The notes below the pieces were generated by a model. The model ran no database searches and was not told the origin of the DNA. It saw only the letters and a list, made by a program, of their open reading frames with translations. A stretch of 39,680 nt of DNA from Methylibium rhizosphaerae (GTDB lineage: Bacteria; Pseudomonadota; Gammaproteobacteria; Burkholderiales; Burkholderiaceae_C): NCBI RefSeq assembly GCF_006386545.1, contig NZ_SWAR01000047.1, forward strand, positions 1 to 39,680, given 5' to 3'. Every line of letters begins with the position of its first letter. Position 1 is the first letter of the stretch. The translations under genes were made by a program, and so were the position numbers. Of this stretch, positions 33,508 to 39,680 are shown in pieces.

Positions 33508-34497
33508 ATGAGTTTTTTCGCCGTGCTGTGTGCTCTGCTGATCGAGCAACTGCGGCCCCTGCCGCGCAATAACTGGGTTCACGACTCGCTGATCGGCTGG
33601 GTTCGCTGGACCGGCCGCAACTTCGATGCGGGCAAGGAACATCACGCCTGGGTCGTGTGGTGCATCACGGTGCTCACGCCGGCCGCACTGGTCGCGCTGG
33701 TCTACCTGCTCGCCGCGCATTTCAGCCTGCTGCTGGCGCTGGGCTGGAACGTGGTGGTGCTGTACCTCACGCTCGGGTTTCGCCACTTCAGCCATTACTT
33801 CACCGACATCCGCGACGCACTCGAGCGGGGCGATGAACTCGCCGCCCGCCGGCTGCTCGCCGAATGGCGCCATCTCGACGCCAGCGAGTTGCCGCGTGCC
33901 GAGCTGCTGCGCCATGTGATCGAGCACTCGCTGCTCGCAGCGCACCGCCACGTGTTCGGCGTGTTCTTCTGGTTCATTGTGCTGTCTGCGGTCGGCCTGG
34001 GGCCGATGGGCGCCGTGCTGTACCGCATGGCGGAGTTCGCGACCCGCTACTGGGCCTTCAAGAGCCGCACCGTGGGCGTGCCGACGAACGAGCGGCTCAT
34101 GCAGTTGTCGCAGCGCCTGTTCGGGCTGCTCGACCACCTGCCGGCCCGCCTCACCGCCTTTGGTTTTGCGGTGGTCGGCAACTTCGAGGAAGCGGTGGAG
34201 TGCTGGCGGCGCTATGCGTCGCTCTGGCGCCAGCCGCACGAGGGGGTGATCCTCGCGGCGGCTGCCGGCGCGGTGGGTGTGCGGCTGGGCGGCGGCGCGG
34301 CACCGGGCCTCACGCCCGACCGGTCCAAGACCTTCGAGGTGGGGGTTGATGCTCAGTCCACCGAGGCCGAGGGCTCCACCCCCGGCATGGCGCCCGAATT
34401 CGGACACCTGCGCAGCGTTGTCGGCCTCGTCTGGCGCTCCGTGGTGCTGTGGATGCTGCTGCTGGCGCTGCTGTCGCTGGCGAACCTGCTGGGCTGA
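33508..34497 (+). CDS. CobD/CbiB/AmpE-like membrane protein
   Basis: A 329-residue membrane protein. It opens MSFFAVLCALLIEQLRPLP, has helices at about 49-68, 70-88 and 148-170, and ends with a hydrophobic helix (WMLLLALLSLANLL). NNWVHDSLIGWVRWTGRNFD and GFRHFSHYFTDIRDALERGD resemble the CobD/CbiB superfamily, which includes the AmpE sensor. No cobalamin genes are nearby, so a role in cobalamin synthesis is doubtful. A -10-like TATGAT lies at 33496-33501. Confidence 0.85.
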   Translation: MSFFAVLCALLIEQLRPLPRNNWVHDSLIGWVRWTGRNFDAGKEHHAWVVWCITVLTPAALVALVYLLAAHFSLLLALGWNVVVLYLTLGFRHFSHYFTDIRDALERGDELAARRLLAEWRHLDASELPRAELLRHVIEHSLLAAHRHVFGVFFWFIVLSAVGLGPMGAVLYRMAEFATRYWAFKSRTVGVPTNERLMQLSQRLFGLLDHLPARLTAFGFAVVGNFEEAVECWRRYASLWRQPHEGVILAAAAGAVGVRLGGGAAPGLTPDRSKTFEVGVDAQSTEAEGSTPGMAPEFGHLRSVVGLVWRSVVLWMLLLALLSLANLLG

Positions 34498-34519
34498 GCC
34501 GCCGCTGCTGGCCCGGCGC

Positions 34520-35425
34520 CTACCAGCGCTTCTGGCTCAGCTCTTCGAACAGCTCGCAATAGATGCGGTAGCGCGAAGCGCTCACTTCGCCCGCGTCCAC
34601 CGCCTGGCGCACCGCGCAGCCCGGCTCGTGCAGGTGGGTGCAGTTGTAGAAGCGGCATTGCCCCGAGTAGCCGCGCAGGTCGCGCATGTGCGAGGCCAGC
34701 TCGGTGGCTTCCACCTGCTTGAGCCCGAACTCCTGGAAGCCCGGCGAGTCGAGCAGGGCCGACTCGTGTTGCGGGTCGAGCCAGTACCACTGCGTGCTGG
34801 TGGTGGTGTGGCGGCCGGAGTTCAGCGCCTGCGAGACCTCCCCGACCTGCGCGCTCGCATCCGGCACCAGCGTGTTGATGAGCGTGCTCTTGCCCGTGCC
34901 CGAGGGGCCGAGCACCAGCGTGCTGCGCCCCTGCAGCAGCGGCATCAGCATGGCGGTGGAGCCGCCGCGGTCGCCGCGAAGCGAACACTCCAGCACCTCG
35001 TGGCCCATGTCGCGATACGGTTTCAGGCGCTGCCGTGCGGCCTCGGCCTGGGGCAGGTCCACCTTGTTCAGGCCGATGCGCACCGCGATGCCGGCCTGCT
35101 CCGCCGCGATCAGCGCGCGTGCCAGCTGCGACTCGCTGAACACCGGCTCCACCGCCACCCACACGAGCAGCTGGTCGATGTTGGCGGCGAACGACTTGGT
35201 GCGCCATTCGTCCTGGCGGAAGAAGAGATTGCGGCGCGGCTCGATGTGCTCGATGACCCCTTCGTCGCCCGCGGCTTGCCAGCGCACGCGGTCGCCCACC
35301 ACGGCGTCGCTCTTCTTGCCGCGCGGGTGGCAGATCAGCCGTTCGCCGTCGGGGGTTTCGACGATGTAGTGGCGGCCATGGTTGGCCACCACGAGGCCCG
35401 TGTCGAGGACGACCGCCTTCGTCAA
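34520..35425 (-). CDS. rsgA: Ribosome small subunit-dependent GTPase RsgA
   Basis: A 301-residue circularly permuted GTPase that checks late 30S assembly. The order G4 NKVD (120-123), G1 GPSGTGKS (173-180), G3 DSPG (226-229) confirms the permutation. An N-terminal OB fold precedes (GLVVANHGRHYIVETPDG). The C-terminal zinc site is C257, C262, H264 and C270 (GQCRFYNCTHLHEPGC). It starts 7 nt after the pterin dehydratase stop, so it is the last gene of the M48–dehydratase–rsgA run. Confidence 0.97.
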   Translation of the reverse strand: MTKAVVLDTGLVVANHGRHYIVETPDGERLICHPRGKKSDAVVGDRVRWQAAGDEGVIEHIEPRRNLFFRQDEWRTKSFAANIDQLLVWVAVEPVFSESQLARALIAAEQAGIAVRIGLNKVDLPQAEAARQRLKPYRDMGHEVLECSLRGDRGGSTAMLMPLLQGRSTLVLGPSGTGKSTLINTLVPDASAQVGEVSQALNSGRHTTTSTQWYWLDPQHESALLDSPGFQEFGLKQVEATELASHMRDLRGYSGQCRFYNCTHLHEPGCAVRQAVDAGEVSASRYRIYCELFEELSQKRW

Positions 35426-35432
35426 GCAGGCC

Positions 35433-35762
35433 TCACGGCTGCAGCAGTGCGTCGGCCTTCGCCGCGCAGATGAAGTCGTTGATCGAGATGCCGCCCACCG
35501 AATGGGTGTTGAAGCGCACCACGCAGCGGTCGTAGCTCACCGCCAGATCCGGATGATGGTCCTGGCCATGCGCGATCCAGGCCAGCGCGTTCACGAAGGC
35601 CATGGTCTCGTGGTAGTTGGCGAAGGAGAAGGTCTTCTCGATGGCGCCGCCCTGGAGCGACCAGCCTTGCACCTTCTTCAGGTGGTCTTCGATCTCCTGC
35701 GACGTCATGGGGCCGCCCTGCAGCGGCACCACGCACTTCATCATGGCCAGCTCGCGACTCAT
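35433..35762 (-). CDS. Pterin-4a-carbinolamine dehydratase
   Basis: A 109-residue dehydratase that recycles the tetrahydrobiopterin-type cofactor after aromatic hydroxylation. The active-site motif HGQDHHPDL (residues 65-73) is intact, as is [15 protein letters not shown]. The 18 residues before the usual family start ([10 protein letters not shown]) are included because GGAGGG lies just before this ATG, inside the end of the M48 gene. A shorter start at residue 19 is possible. It overlaps the M48 stop (ATGA). No phenylalanine hydroxylase gene is in the window. Confidence 0.92.
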   Translation of the reverse strand: MSRELAMMKCVVPLQGGPMTSQEIEDHLKKVQGWSLQGGAIEKTFSFANYHETMAFVNALAWIAHGQDHHPDLAVSYDRCVVRFNTHSVGGISINDFICAAKADALLQP

Positions 35763-37030
35763 ACGCCCTCCATGGCCGCCAGCCGCTCCGAAGCCGGCGG
35801 GTGCGAGTAGTAGAACCGCACGTACAGCGGGTCGGGCGTCAGCGTCGAGGCATTGTCCTCGTAGAGCTTGAGCAGTGCGCCCGCCAGGTCCTTGGCGCTG
35901 GCCTGCGCGCAGGCATAGGCGTCGGCCTGGAACTCATGCCGGCGCGACAGCCCGGCAAACAGCGGCGAGACGAAGAAGCCGAACACCGGCCCGGCCAGCA
36001 GGAACAGCAGCAGCGCCAGCGCGTCGTTCGGCGCGCCTTCGCCGAGGTTGGGCGACACGCCGAGCCCGGCATAGAACCAGGCCTGCTGGGCCAGCCAGCC
36101 CAGCAGCGCAAAGCCGGCCAGGCTGAGCGCGAACATCGAGACGATGCGTTTCTGCACATGCTTGTGCTTGAAGTGGCCCAGCTCATGCGCGAGCACCGCC
36201 TCCACCTCGCCCGGGTTCAGCTTGGCGAGCAGCGTGTCGAAGAACACGACCCGCTTGGCGGCGCCGAAGCCGGTGAAATAGGCATTGGCATGGGCAGAGC
36301 GGCGTGAGCCGTCCATCACGTACAGGCCCTTGGCGGCAAAGCCGCAGCGTGCCATGAGCGCCTGCACCCGGGTCTTCAGCGCATCGTCCTCGAGTGGCTG
36401 GAACTTGTTGAACAGCGGCGCGATGACCGTGGGGAAGAGCACGAGCATCAGCAGATTGAATCCCATCCAGGCCCCCCAGGCCCACAGCCACCACATCGGC
36501 CCCGCCGCACCCATGAGCCACAGGATCAGCGCGGCGATCGGCAGGCCGAGCACCGCGCCCAGCAGCACGCCCTTGGCCAGGTCGGCCAGCCAGAGGCCGA
36601 GGGTCATGCGGTTGAAGCCGTACTGCTGCTCGATGCGGAAGGTGCTCCAGGCCTCGAACGGAAGGTCGATCAGGCCGCCGATGAGCACGAAGGCCGACAG
36701 CAGCGCGAGCTGGTAGGCCATGCCGCCCCAGCGCGGCAGCACCACATCGCGCAGCGCGACGTTCAGCGCGCCCAGGCCGCCCAGCAGCGTCCAGCCCAGC
36801 AGCACCGCGGCGCCCACGGCCATGGTGAGCAGGCCGAAGCGCAGCTTGGCGATGGTGTAGTCGGCGGCGCGCTGGTGTGCGGCCAGCGACACCGTGCCGG
36901 CAAACGGGGCCGGCACGCTGCCGCGGTGCGCGGCCACGTGGCGCACCTGCCGGGAGGCGAGCCACAGCCTGGCCAGCAGCGAGGCGGCCAGGAAGCCGGC
37001 AAAGACGAAGGTGAGGACGGAAGACTGCAT
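35759..37030 (-). CDS. M48 family membrane metallopeptidase (Ste24-like)
   Basis: A 423-residue integral-membrane zinc protease. The catalytic motif HELGH is at 282-286 in [13 protein letters not shown]. The third-ligand region is [13 protein letters not shown] near 355. Helices lie at about 5-25, 65-88, 105-122, 150-200 and 295-345. It matches the CaaX protease/Ste24 group, whose bacterial targets are misfolded membrane proteins or unknown. The ATG at 37030 is chosen over an in-frame TTG at 37072. It is divergent from orn across 68 nt. Confidence 0.93.
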   Translation of the reverse strand: MQSSVLTFVFAGFLAASLLARLWLASRQVRHVAAHRGSVPAPFAGTVSLAAHQRAADYTIAKLRFGLLTMAVGAAVLLGWTLLGGLGALNVALRDVVLPRWGGMAYQLALLSAFVLIGGLIDLPFEAWSTFRIEQQYGFNRMTLGLWLADLAKGVLLGAVLGLPIAALILWLMGAAGPMWWLWAWGAWMGFNLLMLVLFPTVIAPLFNKFQPLEDDALKTRVQALMARCGFAAKGLYVMDGSRRSAHANAYFTGFGAAKRVVFFDTLLAKLNPGEVEAVLAHELGHFKHKHVQKRIVSMFALSLAGFALLGWLAQQAWFYAGLGVSPNLGEGAPNDALALLLFLLAGPVFGFFVSPLFAGLSRRHEFQADAYACAQASAKDLAGALLKLYEDNASTLTPDPLYVRFYYSHPPASERLAAMEGV

Positions 37031-37098
37031 GGGCGCCGAGTTTACGGTTTGGCCCTGCGAGTTGGCCGACAATGGCCGCTCCTCAGGAAGGCTCTCCC

Positions 37099-37686
37099 AT
37101 GACCGACACCAGCACCGCCGCCGATACCGCCGCCACCGCCCTGCAGCCGAGCGACCAGAACCTGATCTGGATCGACCTCGAGATGACCGGCCTGAAACCC
37201 GACAGCGACCGCATCATCGAGATCGCCGTGGTGGTCACCGACCCGACGCTGGCCGTCCGCGTGGAAGGTCCGGTGTATGCCGTGCACCAGAGCGACGCGA
37301 CGCTCGACGGGATGGATGCCTGGAACAAGGGCACCCACGGCCGCTCGGGCCTCATCGACCGGGTGAAGGCCTCCTCGGTCAACGAGGCACAGGCGCAGGC
37401 CGACCTGATCGCCTTCCTGAAGCACTTCGTGCCCGCCGGCAAGTCGCCGATGTGCGGCAACTCGATCTGCCAGGACCGCCGCTTCCTCGCCAACTACATG
37501 CCCGAGCTGGAAGCCTTCTTCCACTACCGCAACCTCGACGTCAGCACGCTCAAGGAGCTGGCGCGGCGCTGGAAGCCGGCGGCGCTGGAAGGCTTCAAGA
37601 AGGCGCAGAAGCACACGGCGATGGCCGACATCCACGAGTCGATCGACGAGCTGCTGCACTACCGCGAGCACCTGCTCGCGGTCTGA
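37099..37686 (+). CDS. orn: Oligoribonuclease
   Basis: A 195-residue DEDDh 3'-5' exonuclease that degrades 2-5-nt RNA and linear pGpG. D26 and E28 in [10 protein letters not shown]126 in [11 protein letters not shown], and H172 and D177 in [15 protein letters not shown] form the active site. The N-terminus has about 18 extra residues compared with enteric Orn. The ATG at 37099 has AGGAAGG before it. The last eight codons (REHLLAV plus stop) are part of the first unit of a 33-bp tandem array, so the gene end has been copied downstream. Confidence 0.97.
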   Translation: MTDTSTAADTAATALQPSDQNLIWIDLEMTGLKPDSDRIIEIAVVVTDPTLAVRVEGPVYAVHQSDATLDGMDAWNKGTHGRSGLIDRVKASSVNEAQAQADLIAFLKHFVPAGKSPMCGNSICQDRRFLANYMPELEAFFHYRNLDVSTLKELARRWKPAALEGFKKAQKHTAMADIHESIDELLHYREHLLAV

Positions 37687-37776
37687 TGCAGCCGTCGCGA
37701 GCACCTGCTCGCGGTCTGATGCAGCCGTCGCGAGCACCTGCTCGCGGTCTGATGCAGCCGTCGCGAGCACCTGCTC
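37663..37776. repeat. 33-bp tandem repeat array of hairpins after orn
   Basis: Three full 33-bp copies (starting 37663, 37696 and 37729) are followed by a partial one from 37762. Each begins with CGCGAGCA-CC-TGCTCGCG, an 18-base perfect palindrome that can form a tight hairpin, and continues through GGTCTGATGCAGCCGT. The first copy is the coding end of orn including its stop. Later copies repeat that stop in the same frame. The last, truncated copy runs into the end of the convergent DUF2087 gene (stop at 37775-37777). This is likely to be duplication by slippage, possibly serving as a terminator cluster. Confidence 0.95.
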
Positions 37777-38332
37777 AGCCGCGCCGCGCCCGCAAGGCGC
37801 GCAGCAGCGCGGCCACCTCAGCCTGCGGCCGGGCCGCCACCTTGCGGTATTCGGAGCCATCGGGCTTGCGCTCGAGCAGCCGCATGTTGATGAGCTCGCG
37901 GCGCAGGATGCAGTGGTCGCCGAAGGTGTGGTGCGCATTGAGCACCTCGTTGACCTCGCGCTCGGTGTAGCGGCGCTTGCCGTCGAAGCGCATCCACAAG
38001 CCCCACAGCAGCAACCGCTGCGTCGAGTACTTGATCGGCCAGCGCGTCAGGCGCCCGTGGTCGTCGAACAGCCGCAGCGCCCGCTGGGCTGCGTCGGTCA
38101 GTGTCGCGGCAACTGGCGGGGCGGCTTGCGGCAGGGCTGCGGGCGCTGCCGCCTGCAGGCTCTGCAGGTTGCGGTGCCCGGCGGCGCGCGCCAGCATGTT
38201 GAGCAGCTCCACATGGCCGGGCGGCCGCGCCTCGCGCTCGAACCGGTCGAGCAGCTGGCGGCGCAGCGCCTTCGCAAAGCTGGAGAGATCGGCTGCGTGC
38301 AAGGGCACGAGCTCGCGGGAAGAAGCAGTCAT
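37775..38332 (-). CDS. DUF2087 domain-containing protein
   Basis: A 185-residue protein. Residues about 1-75 have a weak helical region (SSFAKALRRQLLDRFEREAR, LNMLARAAGHRNLQSLQ). Residues about 85-170 match DUF2087, a winged-helix-like domain: FDDHGRLTRWPIKYSTQRLL, FDGKRRYTEREVNEVLN, and DHCILRRELINMRLLERKPDG. DUF2087 proteins are thought to be regulators, but no target is known. The ATG at 38332 has GGAGAA before it. The frame stays open to 38575, but that stretch is low in coding character. The stop lies at the edge of the tandem array after orn. Confidence 0.9.
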   Translation of the reverse strand: MTASSRELVPLHAADLSSFAKALRRQLLDRFEREARPPGHVELLNMLARAAGHRNLQSLQAAAPAALPQAAPPVAATLTDAAQRALRLFDDHGRLTRWPIKYSTQRLLLWGLWMRFDGKRRYTEREVNEVLNAHHTFGDHCILRRELINMRLLERKPDGSEYRKVAARPQAEVAALLRALRARRG

Positions 38333-38591
38333 CGTCGGTTCTCCGTCCGATGCGCCGGGCCCGGCAACGGGGCCGGGGGCTGGGGTTGCCGACTTGCAGC
38401 GCGGCGCACGGGGCGAAACCGCATCAGGACAAGTTTGTATGGGCAGGTTTAGCTCGCGAGCGGATCGCGCGGCAACGCCTGGGTGAACTGCCGACCGAGC
38501 CCGCACTGTAGCAGCCACGCCGGCACTGGACTTCGAGGCGGCCGCAGGCGCCGGCTTCGAGGAGGTGGCCGCCACACGTCCTCGCGCGCGG
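38333..38591. other. Spacer between gluQ and the DUF2087 gene
   Basis: This 259-nt stretch contains GC-rich partial palindromes (for example GGGCCCGG and GGGGCCGGGGG). It must hold the DUF2087 promoter on the minus strand. TTTGTATGGGC near 38433 reads as nothing convincing. No gene or RNA is recognised. Confidence 0.4.
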
Positions 38592-39512
38592 TCATGCGCA
38601 AGCGGCTGTGAGCCTGCCCCAGCCGGCCACCGCGGCGGCCAGCCAGCCAGGCAGGTCGGCGGCGGCGAACTGCGGCAGGCCCAGCACCTGAGCGGCGGCC
38701 TGCAACGCGGCCAGCGGGTCGTCCAGCGCCAGCGCCTGCGCGCCGTTCTGCTTCGACAGCTTCTCGCCGTTGGGGCCGAGCACCAGTGGCGTGTGCAGAT
38801 AGCGCGGGGCCGGCAGGCCGAGGCAGCGCTGCAGGTGGATCTGGCGCGGCGTGTTGTCGGCGAGGTCCTCGCCCCGCACCACGTCGGTCACGCCCTGCTC
38901 GGCGTCGTCCACCACCACCGCGAGCTGGTAGGCCCACAGGCCGTCGGCTCGCTGCAGCACGAAGTCGCCCACTTCTGCGGTGACGTCCTGCCGCTGCCGG
39001 CCCAGCCGGCGATCGAGCCAGTCGATCAGCAGCGGCGGGGCCTCGTCCATGCGGTCGGCCGGGTGCATCGCGCAGACCAGCCGGGCCGACCGCGGCGCCT
39101 TGCCACGCAGGCCGCCGTGGCTGGGCCGGCAGGTGCCGGGGTAGGCGAGTTCGCCGTGGCGGCTGCGTTGCCGGCCCGAGGCCCCGAGCCCCAGCTCGAT
39201 GTCGCGCCGGGTGCAGCCGCAGGGGTAGGCCCAGCCGGCCGCAAGCAGGCGGTCGAGCGCGTTCCGGTAGAGCGGACCGCGGCGGCTCTGCCATTGCGGC
39301 GGCTCGTCGGGCAGCAGCCCCACCGCGGCCAGCTGCCGCAGGATCTCGTGGTCGGCACCGGGCACGCAGCGGGGGCCGTCGACGTCTTCGATGCGCACCA
39401 GCCAGCGCCCGCCGTGCGCGCGCGCGTCGAGCCAGCTCGCCAGCGCCGCCACCAGCGAGCCGGCATGCAGCGGCCCGGTGGGCGAAGGGGCGAACCGGCC
39501 GACGTAGCTCAT
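38592..39512 (-). CDS. gluQ: Glutamyl-queuosine tRNA(Asp) synthetase
   Basis: A 306-residue truncated GluRS paralogue that attaches glutamate to queuosine-34 of tRNA-Asp. The HIGH-like motif is [14 protein letters not shown] (7-20) and the KMSK-like motif is KLSKQ. The zinc site is C98, C100, Y124 and C128 (CGC and YPGTC). It lacks the anticodon-binding domain of full GluRS, as expected. The ATG at 39512 gives the standard start [11 protein letters not shown]. The right boundary repeat begins 5 nt upstream, so the native promoter has been displaced or lies within the repeat. Confidence 0.96.
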   Translation of the reverse strand: MSYVGRFAPSPTGPLHAGSLVAALASWLDARAHGGRWLVRIEDVDGPRCVPGADHEILRQLAAVGLLPDEPPQWQSRRGPLYRNALDRLLAAGWAYPCGCTRRDIELGLGASGRQRSRHGELAYPGTCRPSHGGLRGKAPRSARLVCAMHPADRMDEAPPLLIDWLDRRLGRQRQDVTAEVGDFVLQRADGLWAYQLAVVVDDAEQGVTDVVRGEDLADNTPRQIHLQRCLGLPAPRYLHTPLVLGPNGEKLSKQNGAQALALDDPLAALQAAAQVLGLPQFAAADLPGWLAAAVAGWGRLTAACA

Positions 39513-39517
39513 GGCGC

Positions 39518-39640
39518 TAGGGCCTGTTAACGCTATTTGGAGCCTCACGCTTGGATGCCTGGGGGCGCAGGCCTAGGCGCCGCCGAGGCGGTGTGCTCAC
39601 TGCACACAACGAGGCGGCAACGACGGCATGCGCCCCCAGG
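39518..39640. repeat. Right copy of hairpin-rich boundary repeat
   Basis: This copy is inverted relative to 1-123, with 121 of 123 bases identical. It starts TAGGGCCTGTTAACGC directly upstream of gluQ. The nested hairpin runs from about 39549 to 39650, with arms CCTGGGGGCGCA (39558-39569) and TGCGCCCCCAGG (39629-39640), extended outward by GCTTGG/CCAAGC. The remaining 40 nt to the window end do not match the left end, because the left copy is cut at the arm. Confidence 0.85.
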
Positions 39641-39680
39641 GACCCAAGCCCTGCGGGTGATCCCAGGAAACGGGCGCCCT

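Noticed and set aside
37663-37776. CRISPR array
   Set aside because: The copies are contiguous without spacers, and the unit is the duplicated end of orn.
38333-38575. In-frame N-terminal extension of the DUF2087 protein
   Set aside because: The added residues are low in coding character, and a good ribosome binding site precedes the internal ATG at 38332.

Overview
This is a GC-rich chromosomal stretch from a betaproteobacterium. The gene neighbourhoods are typical of Burkholderiales: DUF3579/argD/argF beside rpsT and murJ, AI-2E permease–hda–HAD–pcnB–folK–deoxynucleoside kinase, rpsP-rimM-trmD-rplS, and rsgA–pterin dehydratase–M48 peptidase–orn. The Rubrivivax/Leptothrix/Ideonella-like group is my best guess, but the family-level placement is inference. 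I found 46 protein genes and recognised no tRNA, rRNA, CRISPR array, prophage or complete insertion sequence.

Layout. Positions 1-123 and 39518-39640 are near-identical inverted copies of a hairpin-rich repeat (two mismatches in 123), so the window looks like chromosome bounded by two copies of one repeat. 249-4814 holds small accessory genes (secreted protein, GYD protein, exported HExxH protein, VOC protein, AraC regulator, 52-aa conserved protein) around an FMN riboswitch that controls ribB. 5032-7514 (minus) is the ExeA/GspB pair of type II secretion. 7574-10325 (minus) is kynBUA, converting N-formylkynurenine-pathway intermediates of tryptophan to anthranilate. 10407-12194 is a von Willebrand-factor-A lipoprotein. 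12324-13868 is a Fic protein that looks acquired. 14035-18753 (minus) is a tight run argD–argF–metallophosphoesterase–Ser/Thr kinase/universal stress fusion–YkgJ cysteine protein.

18922-29362 is mostly housekeeping on the plus strand (except rpsT): DUF3579, murJ (lipid II flippase), a SirB1-like protein, an AI-2E-type permease, hda (replication control), a HAD phosphatase, pcnB (RNA polyadenylation), folK (folate), a deoxynucleoside kinase, and a DUF47/Pit phosphate-uptake pair. 29394-30379 (minus) is a TM2 protein and a GNAT acetyltransferase. 30587-32677 is the rpsP-rimM-trmD-rplS translation operon, followed by a NUDIX CoA pyrophosphatase and a CobD/CbiB-like membrane protein. 34520-37030 (minus) is M48 peptidase–pterin dehydratase–rsgA. 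orn (plus) follows. Its last codons are copied in a 33-bp tandem array that runs into the end of a convergent DUF2087 gene. gluQ (glutamyl-queuosine tRNA synthetase) ends the window, 5 nt from the right-hand repeat.

I do not see a clear, large undescribed system. The most unusual items are the tandem hairpin array after orn, the inverted boundary repeats, the kinase/stress-protein/phosphoesterase/YkgJ run attached to arginine genes, the Fic gene, and several unexplained structured intergenic elements (1087-1192, 4944-4993, 30418-30586).
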